From the NCBI RefSeq assembly GCF_004348335.1, contig NZ_SMJW01000016.1:1-57508 (forward strand): a stretch of DNA of 57,508 bases, written 5' to 3'. Positions within the stretch are counted from its first letter, which is position 1, and each line of letters begins with the position of its first letter. Made by a program: the position numbers and the translations under genes. The notes below the pieces were generated by a model that searched no databases, had not been told where the DNA came from, and saw only the letters and a list, made by a program, of their open reading frames with translations. This DNA comes from Actinomadura bangladeshensis. Lineage in GTDB: Bacteria > Actinomycetota > Actinomycetes > Streptosporangiales > Streptosporangiaceae. Positions 1-7,594 of the stretch are shown here, piece by piece.

Positions 1-23
1 GGTGCGGGGGCCGAGGGTCTGCT

Positions 24-680
24 TCAGGCGGGGTGGATCAGGCGGGTTTCGTAGGCGGCTATCACCAGTTGTGCTCTGTCGCGGGCTTGGAGTTTGGAGA
101 GCAGGTGGCCTATGTGCGTCTTCACCGTGGCCGGGCTCAGGTGCAGGTGTTCGGCCAGTTCGCTGTTGGAGAGGCCGCGGGCGATGAGGGTGAGGACCTC
201 GCGCTCCCGGTCGGTCAGGGCGTCCAGGGCGGCCGGCGGCGGCTGGACGGGGGCCGGGCGTCGGACGAACTCGGCGATCAGGCGGCGGGTCACCGTGGGG
301 GCGAGGAGCGACTCACCGGCGGCGACGGCTCGGATCGCCGACAGCAGGTCGGCGGGCGGGGTGTCCTTCAGCAGGAAGCCGCTCGCCCCGGCCTTGAGCG
401 CCGAGTACACGTAGGAGTCCAGGTCGAACGTGGTGAGGATGAGGACGCGGACGTCCGGAAGGTCGGAGCAGATCCGCCGGGTCGCCTCGATGCCGTCCAT
501 CTCGGGCATCCGGACGTCCATGAGGACGACGTCGGGGCGTTCGCTCGCGGCCAGTTCGACGGCCTCGGCGCCGCTGCCGGCCTCGCCGACGGTGCGGAGG
601 CCGGGCGCGGTATCGATGAGGACGCGGAAGCTGCCGCGCAGCAGGGCCTGGTCGTCGGCGACGAGGACGCGCAGTTCCAA
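24..680 (-). CDS. LuxR/NarL-family response regulator
   Basis: A 218-residue response regulator. The N-terminal receiver domain carries the acidic pocket (residues 9-10, VADDQ) and the probable phospho-acceptor Asp55 in LMDVRMPEMDG, with the conserved Lys in FLLKD near residue 105. The C-terminal LuxR helix-turn-helix covers about residues 150-215 (LTDREREVLTLIARG, then SPATVKTHI). It starts 8 bp after the stop of the histidine kinase and is read in the same direction, so the two form one operon and a cognate pair. The adjacent divergent ABC exporter is the likely target, by analogy with actinobacterial NarL/DesR/LiaR-type systems next to ABC-2 transporters. The signal is not predictable from sequence. 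Confidence 0.95.
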   Translation of the reverse strand: MELRVLVADDQALLRGSFRVLIDTAPGLRTVGEAGSGAEAVELAASERPDVVLMDVRMPEMDGIEATRRICSDLPDVRVLILTTFDLDSYVYSALKAGASGFLLKDTPPADLLSAIRAVAAGESLLAPTVTRRLIAEFVRRPAPVQPPPAALDALTDREREVLTLIARGLSNSELAEHLHLSPATVKTHIGHLLSKLQARDRAQLVIAAYETRLIHPA

Positions 681-688
681 CGGGTTTC

Positions 689-1819
689 CTAGGTTTCGTA
701 CGGGAAGTCGGCCGATACGGCGAAGCCGCCGGACGGGCGCGGGCCGGCGGTGAAGTCGCCGCCGTACATCATGACGCGTTCGCGCATGCCGATGAGCCCG
801 TGCCCGTCGCCGCCCGGCAGGACGCGGACGCCGGGGCCGTCGTCGGTGACCTCGATGCGCATGCGCTCACCGTCGGCCTCGACGCGGACGCGGCAGCGGG
901 CCGGTGCGGCGTGCTTGACGACGTTGGTGACCGCCTCCTGGACGATGCGGTAGGCGGAGAGCGCGACGCCTTCCGGGAGGCTCGGCGCGTCCACGTCCAG
1001 GTCGACGTGGACGCCCGCCATGGCGGCGCGTTCCGCGAGGGCGGTGAGGTCGGCGAGGCCGGGAGCCGGGCCGAGGTCGGCGTCGGTGCGCAGGACGCCG
1101 AGGAGGTGCCGCATCTCGGCGAGGGAACCGCGGCTCGTCGTCTCGATGACGCGGAGGGCGTCGAGGGCCTCCTCCGGCCGGGCGGCGGCGACGTGGACGG
1201 CGACGCCGGCCTTGACGGCGATCAGGCTCATGCTGTGCGCGACGACGTCGTGGAGTTCGCGGGCGATGCGCAGCCGCTCGTCCGAGACGGCCTGGTCGGC
1301 GAGCCGCCGGGCGGAGCGCGCCACCTGCGCGCGGCGTTCGCGGACGACGCGGCCGAGCGTCCAGGACGCGCCGAGGACGGCGAGGCCGAGCAGCAGGTCC
1401 CCGGCGGCCTCCGCGTGCCGGCCGCCGGGTCCGGCGATGGCGCCGCCGAGGATGACGGCGGCGCTGACGGCACCGATCAGCGGGGTCGGGATCCAGCGGC
1501 GGCGGCGCCGGGCGAGCGCGACCGGGTAGAGGGCGAACGCGGCGCCGGCGTAGGAGTCGAAGGGCAGGCCGAGGGCGAGCGAGGCGGTCGAGGCGGACAG
1601 GACGGCGGCGAAGACGGGGACCGGCCACAGCCGCCGCACCGCCAGGGGCAGGCCGGCCGCGGCGGCGAGCGGGACGGCGGCGAGCGCGGAGACGTCGGTA
1701 TCGGCGGGGAGCACGAGGAGCAGGAGCGTGTAGACGACCGCGAGGCCCGCGTCCAGTCCGATCAGCGCGCGCCGGCCGAGCCGCATTAAGAACGGGGCGC
1801 GCAGCTCGGATTCGTCCAC
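689..1819 (-). CDS. Sensor histidine kinase (HisKA_3 type)
   Basis: A membrane sensor kinase of about 376 residues. The N-terminal half has four to five hydrophobic segments, starting with LIGLDAGLAVVYTLLLLVL, and no large extracytoplasmic loop. This is followed by a HisKA_3 dimerisation domain with phospho-accepting His in ARELHDVVAHS (about residue 190) and a HATPase domain (IVQEAVTNVVKHA N-box, DDGPGV, and GHGLIGMRERV). I chose the GTG at 1819 because the frame could open as far as 2002, but that would run across the divergent ABC gene start at 1977 and add a proline-rich, unrelated leader. ATG at 1786 is the alternative. Neither has a strong ribosome binding site. It phosphorylates the regulator encoded 8 bp downstream. 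Confidence 0.9.
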   Translation of the reverse strand: MDESELRAPFLMRLGRRALIGLDAGLAVVYTLLLLVLPADTDVSALAAVPLAAAAGLPLAVRRLWPVPVFAAVLSASTASLALGLPFDSYAGAAFALYPVALARRRRRWIPTPLIGAVSAAVILGGAIAGPGGRHAEAAGDLLLGLAVLGASWTLGRVVRERRAQVARSARRLADQAVSDERLRIARELHDVVAHSMSLIAVKAGVAVHVAAARPEEALDALRVIETTSRGSLAEMRHLLGVLRTDADLGPAPGLADLTALAERAAMAGVHVDLDVDAPSLPEGVALSAYRIVQEAVTNVVKHAAPARCRVRVEADGERMRIEVTDDGPGVRVLPGGDGHGLIGMRERVMMYGGDFTAGPRPSGGFAVSADFPYET

Positions 1820-1976
1820 GTCACGAAGGTACCGGGACGGCGCGGAGCACCGCCTCCTCCCGGCGGCCGTCATACCGGGGTCGGAGGCGGGCGGGCCCCT
1901 CGGAGCAGGGGCGGACGTCCGGTTCCCGCCCACGTTCCGATGCGCGGGGAACACGTTCGGCACGAGCGTTGACCGC

Positions 1977-2882
1977 ATGATCGAAGTGTGCGAGCTGACC
2001 AAGCGCTACGGCGGCACGACGGCCGTCGACCGCCTGTCCTTCGCGGTGCGGCCGGGGACGGTGACCGGCTTCCTGGGTCCGAACGGCGCGGGGAAGACGA
2101 CCACGATGCGCGTCCTGCTGGGGCTCGACCGGGCGACGTCCGGCGAGGCGCTGGTCAACGGGACCCGGTACGGATCGCTGCGCCGCCCCATGCGGGAGGT
2201 CGGGGCGCTGCTGGATGCGGGCGCCGTGCACGGCGGGCGCCGGGCGTTCGACCATCTCGGGTGGCTGGCGCGCAGCAACGGCATCGGGACGCGGCGGGTC
2301 GCGGAGGTCCTGGAGCGCGTGGGCCTCGCCGGCGCGGCGCGCAGGCGGGTCGGCGGCTTCTCGCTCGGCATGCGGCAGCGGCTCGGGATCGCGGCGGCGC
2401 TGCTCGGCGACCCGGGGGTCCTCATGTTCGACGAGCCGGTGAACGGCCTCGACCCGGACGGCGTCCGCTGGATCCGCGAGCTGATGCGGTCGCTGGCCGC
2501 CGAAGGGCGGACGGTGCTGATCTCCAGCCATCTGATGAGCGAGATGGAGCTGACGGCCGACCGGCTGGTCATCATCGGCCGCGGGCGGCTGATCGCGGAC
2601 ACGTCGGTGCGGGAACTCGCGGACCGCTTCCGGCGCGGCGTCATCGTCCGCTCGCCGCGGGCGGCCGAGCTGACCGGGGTGCTCGCCGCCGGCGGCGCCC
2701 GCGTCGACTCCATGCCGGGCGGCGCCCTGACGGTGACCGGCCTCGACGTCGCCGCCATCGGCGACGCGGCGGCCGCCCACGGCATCCCGCTGCACGAGGT
2801 GACCCCGCACAGCGCCTCCCTGGAGGAGGCGTACATGGAGCTGACCGCGGGCAGCGCCGAGTTCGGGGCGGTGACGAGGTGA
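1977..2882 (+). CDS. ABC transporter ATP-binding protein
   Basis: A 301-residue ATPase of the drug/antibiotic exporter type (CcmA/BcrA-like). Walker A is LGPNGAGKTT (about residues 33-42), the signature is FSLGMRQRLGIA near residue 135, Walker B is VLMFDEPVNGLD near 150, and the H-loop is SSHLMSE. The roughly 80-residue C-terminal extension is usual for this subfamily. It is the first gene of an operon with two ABC-2 permeases and is divergent from the two-component system, which probably controls it. No clear Shine-Dalgarno precedes the ATG, so a leaderless or weakly initiated message is possible. Confidence 0.93.
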   Translation: MIEVCELTKRYGGTTAVDRLSFAVRPGTVTGFLGPNGAGKTTTMRVLLGLDRATSGEALVNGTRYGSLRRPMREVGALLDAGAVHGGRRAFDHLGWLARSNGIGTRRVAEVLERVGLAGAARRRVGGFSLGMRQRLGIAAALLGDPGVLMFDEPVNGLDPDGVRWIRELMRSLAAEGRTVLISSHLMSEMELTADRLVIIGRGRLIADTSVRELADRFRRGVIVRSPRAAELTGVLAAGGARVDSMPGGALTVTGLDVAAIGDAAAAHGIPLHEVTPHSASLEEAYMELTAGSAEFGAVTR

Positions 2883-2983
2883 CCGATAAGCCCAACGCCG
2901 ATTGCCTGTCGGGCATCGGCCAACGGGACACCAGCGGTGGTTACGCGGCGCTTGGCGGGAGCAGTGAGAGATCGGGGAGCGGG

Positions 2984-3769
2984 ATGGCCGGGGTCGGGGA
3001 CGCCGTGGCGGCGGAGTGGTGCAAGTTGCGGAGTGTGCGGTCGACCGGGGCCGTCCTCGGGACGGTCGGCGGCTTCACGGTGTTGTGCGCACTCTGGTCC
3101 TGGTACGTGGCCCGCTACTGGGACGACCTGCCGGCGGCGCGCAGGGGAGTCGCGCAGGTGGCGCCGGCGGAGCAGCCGCTCGCGGTCTCGCTGCCGGTGT
3201 GCGCGGTCGTGCTCGGGGCGCTGACGCTGACGTCGGAGTACTCGTCCGGGATGATCCGGGCGACGTTGGCGGCGATGCCGCACCGGGGCGCGCTGTTCAT
3301 GGCCAAGGGCGGCGTCGCGGCGGCCGTCATGGGCGCGGCGGCGCTCGTGGCGCTGGCCGCCGGGTCCGCTGCGGGCGCGGTCATCGTCGGTGACCGGCCG
3401 GTGGCCACGTTCCAGGCTCCCGTGGCCGATGTCGCGGTCCATCTGCTGTGGCTCGGGCTGACGACGGCGGCGATCACCCTGATCACGTTCGGGCTGGGCG
3501 CGGTGCTGCGCTCGACGGCGGCGGCGATCACGTCCGGTATGGCGGTGCTGTTCGTGCTGCCCGCTCTCGCACGGCTGCTGCCGTCCCCGTGGGACGAGCG
3601 CATCTGGTCGGCGCTGCCCGGCAGCCTGGCGAACCAGATCGCGGGGCCGCCCGGTTCGTCCGGCGACCACGGTGCGCTGTCGCCGGCGGTGGCGGTGGCG
3701 CTTCTGGCGGCGTACACCGTCATCGCGCTCGGAGCCGGCGCGTACGCGTTCGCGCGGAGGGACGCGTGA
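2984..3769 (+). CDS. ABC-2 type transporter permease 1
   Basis: A 261-residue membrane protein with about six hydrophobic segments. It opens with the subfamily signature AAEWCKLRSVRST before the first membrane segment and contains LTSEYSSGMIRATL in the cytoplasmic coupling region. The start is uncertain. The ATG at 2984 follows a GGGAGCGGG tract. An in-frame GTG at 2879 overlaps the ATPase stop (GTGA) and would add 35 Gly/Ser-rich residues with no hydrophobic character and poorer codon bias, so I prefer 2984. Its stop overlaps the start of permease 2 by one base. It forms the exporter with the ATPase upstream. Confidence 0.88.
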   Translation: MAGVGDAVAAEWCKLRSVRSTGAVLGTVGGFTVLCALWSWYVARYWDDLPAARRGVAQVAPAEQPLAVSLPVCAVVLGALTLTSEYSSGMIRATLAAMPHRGALFMAKGGVAAAVMGAAALVALAAGSAAGAVIVGDRPVATFQAPVADVAVHLLWLGLTTAAITLITFGLGAVLRSTAAAITSGMAVLFVLPALARLLPSPWDERIWSALPGSLANQIAGPPGSSGDHGALSPAVAVALLAAYTVIALGAGAYAFARRDA

Positions 3770-4548
3770 TGGGCGGCGCGCTCGCGGCGGAGTGGTGGAA
3801 GCTGCGTTCGGTCCGCTCGACCTACGTGGTGCTGGCGGTGACGGCGGCGTTCACCGGGTTGGTCCTGCTGCTGGCGTTCCAGATGGCGCATGTCTGGGAC
3901 GGGCTGCCGGCGGATCGCAGGGACGAGCTCCTGCTGCGCCCGCTGCAGGAGCTGGGCGGCTGGGGCGCGTCGCTGTGCCTGGGGATCCTCGGGGTGGTGT
4001 CGGTGACGTCCGAGTACCGGACGGGCATGATCCGCACCAGCCTCGTCGCGGTGCCGCGGCGGCGGACGCTGCTCCTGGCGAAGGCCGCGGTGGTCGGGGC
4101 GGTCGCGCTGGCCGCCGGTGAGGCGGTGGCGGTCGGGTCGTTCCTCGGGACGCGGCTCATCGTCGGCGACCGGCCGTTCCCCGACCAGCAGGCGTCCATC
4201 GCGCACGACCTTCCGGGGTTCGTCCTCGCGGGGACGATCGTGCCGGTGTTCGCGCTGCTCGGCCTGTCGCTCGGCGTGCTGCTGCGTTCAACGGCGGGTG
4301 CGATCGTGTCGGTGGTGTTCGTGTGGCACGTCCTGCCGCTCCTCGTCTTCCAGCTGCCGGAGCCGTGGAGGGAGCGGGCCGGGTCGGTGATGCCCGGGGG
4401 CCTGCCCACGCAGATGGCGGGGCTCAGTGCGGAGAACTCCGTGTACGGCGATCTGCTGTCGCCGGGCGCGGCGGCCGCTGTACTCGCGGCCTATGTCATT
4501 ATTCCGCTCGGTTTTGCCGCATTTGTCATGACCCGGCGCGACGCCTGA
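3769..4548 (+). CDS. ABC-2 type transporter permease 2
   Basis: A 259-residue membrane protein, clearly paralogous to the preceding permease. Both begin with an LAAEW-KLRSVRST signature, both have a TSEY..GMIR motif about 80 residues in, and both end with a final membrane segment plus a short Arg/Asp tail (ARRDA, TRRDA). The start is ATG at 3769, overlapping the previous stop (TGATG) behind a GGAGGGA ribosome site. The pair probably assembles as a heterodimeric channel with the ATPase. The operon ends at the hairpin at 4570-4604. The substrate is unknown. Confidence 0.9.
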   Translation: MGGALAAEWWKLRSVRSTYVVLAVTAAFTGLVLLLAFQMAHVWDGLPADRRDELLLRPLQELGGWGASLCLGILGVVSVTSEYRTGMIRTSLVAVPRRRTLLLAKAAVVGAVALAAGEAVAVGSFLGTRLIVGDRPFPDQQASIAHDLPGFVLAGTIVPVFALLGLSLGVLLRSTAGAIVSVVFVWHVLPLLVFQLPEPWRERAGSVMPGGLPTQMAGLSAENSVYGDLLSPGAAAAVLAAYVIIPLGFAAFVMTRRDA

Positions 4549-4569
4549 CAACGAGGGGCCTCAACACAC

Positions 4570-4604
4570 GAACGGCGGTGCCCCGCCACGGGGCTCCGCC
4601 GTTC
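4570..4604. terminator. Bidirectional terminator hairpin
   Basis: GAACGGCGG (4570-4578) is repeated inverted as CCGCCGTTC (4596-4604), with an inner GCCCCG/CGGGGC extension of the stem. It lies 22 bp after the exporter operon and 65 bp before the end of the convergent HPF-like gene. There is no U-tract, as is common in GC-rich actinomycetes. Confidence 0.65.
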
Positions 4605-4668
4605 CCACGAACCCGCCGGTCCGGCGCTCCCGCATGGGCGCGCCCGGCGGGAGGAAGCGTCCGGCCTG

Positions 4669-4983
4669 TCAGGTGAGACCGACCTGGAGGGAGCTCACGC
4701 GCAGCGCCAGGCGCTCGCGCAGCATGTCGGTGGCCTCGTCGATGCGGGGCGCGGCGGCCTGCGCGCGGACCTGCCGGCCGTCCAGCTCCACGACGGCCTG
4801 GGCCAGCGCGGGGCGCGGCAGCGACGGGTCGTTGACGACGCTCAGCGTGACCCGGACGGACGTGACGCCGCGGGCGCCCGACAGCGCCTCGCGGATGGCC
4901 CGGTCCGCCGCGGCGCGCTCGTGCGCCGAGACATCGCCCGAGGTCAGAAAACGGATCTCTGGTCGCTCGCGGGTGGCGTTCAT
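4669..4983 (-). CDS. HPF/RaiA-like ribosome-associated protein
   Basis: A short protein (104 residues) with the alternating pattern of the HPF/RaiA (sigma-54 modulation) domain: a first strand (EIRFLTSGDVS), helix (ERAAADRAIREALSG), strands (VTSVRVTLSVV and QAVVELDGRQVRAQAAA) and a final helix (IDEATDMLRERLALRV). Known family members bind the 30S subunit and promote ribosome hibernation. This protein lacks the long C-terminal dimerisation domain of full-length actinobacterial HPF. ATG at 4983 follows a GGGGGAA site. The frame extends to 5355 but the extra residues are basic and unrelated. The family assignment rests on pattern, not on a search. Confidence 0.6.
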   Translation of the reverse strand: MNATRERPEIRFLTSGDVSAHERAAADRAIREALSGARGVTSVRVTLSVVNDPSLPRPALAQAVVELDGRQVRAQAAAPRIDEATDMLRERLALRVSSLQVGLT

Positions 4984-5495
4984 GGATTCCCCCAGGATGC
5001 GCGGTGGTGGTCGCCTCTCTGCAGAGCGGCGCTCGTTGCCGCCCTCTGACCAAGGAACGTCCCGGCCGCCGGAGATCTTGCCCGGCCGGGACGAGAGCTT
5101 CGTCACTCGCCCCTCCGCCCGCCCCGCATCGGCCCGCGGAAAACTCACCAGAACGCACGACGTGCGACATTCACGCGTCATACGACAGATCACGAAATGG
5201 CCTGTCAGGATTGGCCGCGCGCAATACCGGAGAACGGCGGCCAAATGGCGCCCCCGGCGGCGGCGCGGGCAGCGGCGAAATGCCGTCCCGGGCGAACCCG
5301 CCGCGGCGGTGGCACCACGTTCCGCAGCCGCACCGCCACCGACAGCACTGGTCACCGGACGTCCCCGCCCGCCCGGCGCGACCGGGCTCCGATCCCGGAC
5401 GCGTTTTTCATAGCTCCCAAAAACGCGTCGGGATCCTCTAACATAGTGCGGTGCCGTTCAGCCTCCGCGCAGACCCATCGACTGGCGGGTGACCC
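4984..5495. other. 512-bp intergenic region with two inverted repeats
   Basis: This divergent spacer lies between the HPF-like gene and the XRE regulator. I see no convincing gene in it. It holds an inverted repeat with 10-bp arms (5059-5068 and 5083-5092, GTCCCGGCCG/CGGCCGGGAC) about 75 bp upstream of the HPF-like start, and a larger one (5391-5435) just before the regulator. The rest is low in coding character on both strands. Confidence 0.6.
5391..5435. promoter_or_regulatory. Large inverted repeat upstream of the XRE regulator
   Basis: Arm 1 is 5391-5408 (GATCCCGGACGCGTTTTT). Arm 2 is 5419-5435 and is its reverse complement except for one missing C. The two are separated by 10 bp. A possible -10 hexamer (TAACAT, 5439-5444) follows directly. 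The A/T tracts face the centre of the dyad and no U-run follows the stem, so an operator or cruciform fits better than a terminator. Confidence 0.55.
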
Positions 5496-6419
5496 TTGTC
5501 CGAGGATTCTGCTGCCCCGAGACCTCCGGCCGAAGACGATCCGGCCGGGCGGCTGATCGATTATCCCCGGCGCGGCGGCCCCACCGTCCTGCGCATTCTG
5601 CTCGGCGCGCAACTGCGCCGGCTGCGCGAGTCCCGCGGGATCTCCACCGAGCAGGCGGGCTATGAGATCCGCGGCTCGCACTCCAAGATCAGCCGGATGG
5701 AGCTCGGCCGGGTCGGGTTCAAGGAGCGCGACGTCGCCGACCTGCTCACCCTCTACGGCGTCTCCGCCGCCGGCGAGCGCGAACCGCTGCTGCGGCTCGC
5801 CAAGGAGGCCAACAACCCCGGCTGGTGGCACCGGTACGGCGACATCCTGCCGAGCTGGTTCGAGGTCTACCTCGGCCTCGAAGAGGCCGCCTCCATGCTG
5901 CGCGCCTACGAGCTCCAGTTCGTCCCCGGGCTGCTGCAGACCGAGGACTACGCGCGCGCCGTCGTCCGGCTCGGCTACTCCGACGCCTCGGACGAGGAGG
6001 TCGAGCGGCGCGTCCAGATCCGCACGACGCGGCAGGAGCGGTTCACCTCCCCCGAGGCCCCGACGCTGTGGGCCGTGCTGGACGAGGCGGTCGTGCGCCG
6101 CCCGCTCGGCGGCCGCGAGGTGATGCGGGCCCAGATCCGGCACCTGATCGAGGCGTCCGAGCTCGCCCACGTGACGCTGCAGATCGTGCCGTTCGGCGCG
6201 GGCGGGCACGCGGCGGCGGGCGGCCCGTTCACGATCCTGCGCTTCGCCGAGCCGGGCCTGTCGGACGTCGTCTACCTGGAGCAGCTCACCAGCGCCCTCT
6301 ACCTCGACAAGCCGACGGACGTCGACACCTACATGCGGGCGATGAACAACCTGTGCATCACGGCGGCTCGTCCCGACGACACCGCCCGCTTCCTCACCCG
6401 CATCCTGAAGGAACTCTGA
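5496..6419 (+). CDS. XRE-family regulator with DUF5753 (Scr1-like) domain
   Basis: A 307-residue regulator. An N-terminal Cro/CI-type helix-turn-helix covers about residues 28-85 (LGAQLRRLRESRGIS, SKISRMELGR). The DUF5753 domain follows: SWFEVYLGLEEAASMLRAYE, FVPGLLQTEDYARAV and the terminal SDVVYLEQLTSALYLDKP..VDTYMRAMNNL. These proteins are widespread in actinomycetes and usually sit next to a small DUF397 gene; none is present here on either side. The start is TTG at 5496; the next possible starts are inside the HTH. The large inverted repeat just upstream is a natural candidate for autoregulation. Confidence 0.9.
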   Translation: MSEDSAAPRPPAEDDPAGRLIDYPRRGGPTVLRILLGAQLRRLRESRGISTEQAGYEIRGSHSKISRMELGRVGFKERDVADLLTLYGVSAAGEREPLLRLAKEANNPGWWHRYGDILPSWFEVYLGLEEAASMLRAYELQFVPGLLQTEDYARAVVRLGYSDASDEEVERRVQIRTTRQERFTSPEAPTLWAVLDEAVVRRPLGGREVMRAQIRHLIEASELAHVTLQIVPFGAGGHAAAGGPFTILRFAEPGLSDVVYLEQLTSALYLDKPTDVDTYMRAMNNLCITAARPDDTARFLTRILKEL

Positions 6420-6443
6420 CGCTCCGGCCTCCCCCGGCGGCGG

Positions 6444-6956
6444 TCAGGGCGCGCCGCCGCCGATGACCCGCAGGTCGCGGCTGCGGCTTCCGCCGCGGAA
6501 CTCCGCGATGACCTCGCCGTCCGGGACGCGGCGCACCGTCACGTCGTAGATCCCGCTGCGGCCGTAGCGGACGCGTTCGACCGCGGTCGCCTCCAGGACG
6601 TCCCCGCCGCGCGCGCTCGCGACGAACACCACGTCGGCGGACGCGGCGACCGTCACGGCGTCATGGGTGTTGCACGCGTAGGCGAACGCCGAGTCGGCGA
6701 GCAGGAAGAGGTAGCCGCCGTGCGCGATGCCGAAGCCGTTCACCATCGTGTCGGCGACCGTCATGCGCAGGCGCGCCCGGCCGGGCGCGACCTCGGCGAT
6801 CTCCATGGCGAGGTCCTGCGCCACCTTGTCCCGCGCGTACATCGTCTCGGCGCACCGCCGCGCCACTTCCGCCGCGCCCTCCGCCGCGTCCTCCGCCGCG
6901 TCCTCCGTCATGCCGTCCGCCGTGCCCTCAGCCGTGTCGTCCACCCTGTCGTCCAC
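6444..6956 (-). CDS. paaI: PaaI-family hotdog thioesterase
   Basis: A hotdog-fold acyl-CoA thioesterase resembling hydroxyphenylacetyl-CoA thioesterase. The family core is NGFGIAHGGYLFLLADSAFAYACN, with the HGG motif and catalytic Asp in LADSAF, followed by SADVVFVASARGGDVLEATA. PaaI normally salvages CoA from stalled phenylacetate intermediates, but no other paa genes are in the window, so the substrate is open. The N-terminus is an acidic Ala/Glu-rich stretch (residues 8-31, TEDAAEDAAEGAAE) built from short repeats. The start could be GTG at 6956 or ATG at 6911; without the extension it matches the usual size of about 140-155 residues. Confidence 0.85.
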   Translation of the reverse strand: MDDRVDDTAEGTADGMTEDAAEDAAEGAAEVARRCAETMYARDKVAQDLAMEIAEVAPGRARLRMTVADTMVNGFGIAHGGYLFLLADSAFAYACNTHDAVTVAASADVVFVASARGGDVLEATAVERVRYGRSGIYDVTVRRVPDGEVIAEFRGGSRSRDLRVIGGGAP

Positions 6957-7087
6957 CGGCTCAGCGTAGTGACCCCGCCGCGCCGGCCCGGCACGGCTTT
7001 GAGGGCCGCGCCCCTGGGAAGGTCATCGAGGGTCCGCGGGTTGTCACCGGTGGCCGCGCCGCGGCCGAGACCCGAAGAGGAGGACCG

Positions 7088-7489
7088 ATGCTGTACGGCA
7101 AGGAACACGTCCAGCGCTACCAGGAGACCGACGGGGCGGAGGGGCACGACTGGCAGGGCACGATCACGCTCCTGCTCACCACCACCGGGCGCAAGAGCGG
7201 CAAGGAGCGCACGACGCCGCTCATCTACCAGCCCGAGGGCGACGCCTACCTCGTCGTCGCGTCCAAGGGCGGCGCGGACGAGCCGCCGCTCTGGTACCTG
7301 AACCTCCAGGCCGACCCCGAGGTGAAGGTGCAGGTGAAGGGCGACAGGTTCACCGCGCGGGCGCGCACCGCGACCCCGGAGGAGAAGCCGGCGTTCTGGC
7401 GGAAGATGACGGCGACCTGGCCGGCCTACGACGAGTACCAGACGAAGACGAACCGCGACATCCCCGTGGTGGTGCTGGAGCGCGTCTGA
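7088..7489 (+). CDS. Deazaflavin (F420)-dependent nitroreductase, Ddn family
   Basis: A 133-residue split-barrel protein of the Ddn/FDOR-A family. Diagnostic segments are TTTGRKSGKERTTPLIY, the conserved F420-binding strand-turn, then YLVVASKGGADEPPLWYLNLQADPEV and a C-terminal catalytic-helix region with WRKMTATWPAYDEYQTKTNR, whose conserved Tyr and Arg are typical. Family members reduce quinones, enones or nitro compounds with reduced F420 and occur mainly in actinobacteria. ATG at 7088 is preceded by a strong GAGGAGG site. It appears to be monocistronic. Confidence 0.93.
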   Translation: MLYGKEHVQRYQETDGAEGHDWQGTITLLLTTTGRKSGKERTTPLIYQPEGDAYLVVASKGGADEPPLWYLNLQADPEVKVQVKGDRFTARARTATPEEKPAFWRKMTATWPAYDEYQTKTNRDIPVVVLERV

Positions 7490-7594
7490 GCCGCCGTCCG
7501 CGCGGGTTCCCTTTCGCCGTGCGGGCCGGGCGTGTAGCGTCGTCGTAGAACATCCATTCGACCGCCGTCCGCCCGACGCAGCCGAGGTGCCGAG

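Noticed and set aside
2879..2983. N-terminal extension of permease 1 from GTG 2879
   Set aside because: The 35 extra residues are Gly/Ser-rich, have weaker codon bias and precede the conserved AAEWCKLRSVRST start. It remains possible because of the GTGA overlap.
5391..5435. Intrinsic terminator upstream of the XRE gene
   Set aside because: The A/T tracts are at the loop side of the stem, no T-run follows it, and no gene ends nearby on the + strand.
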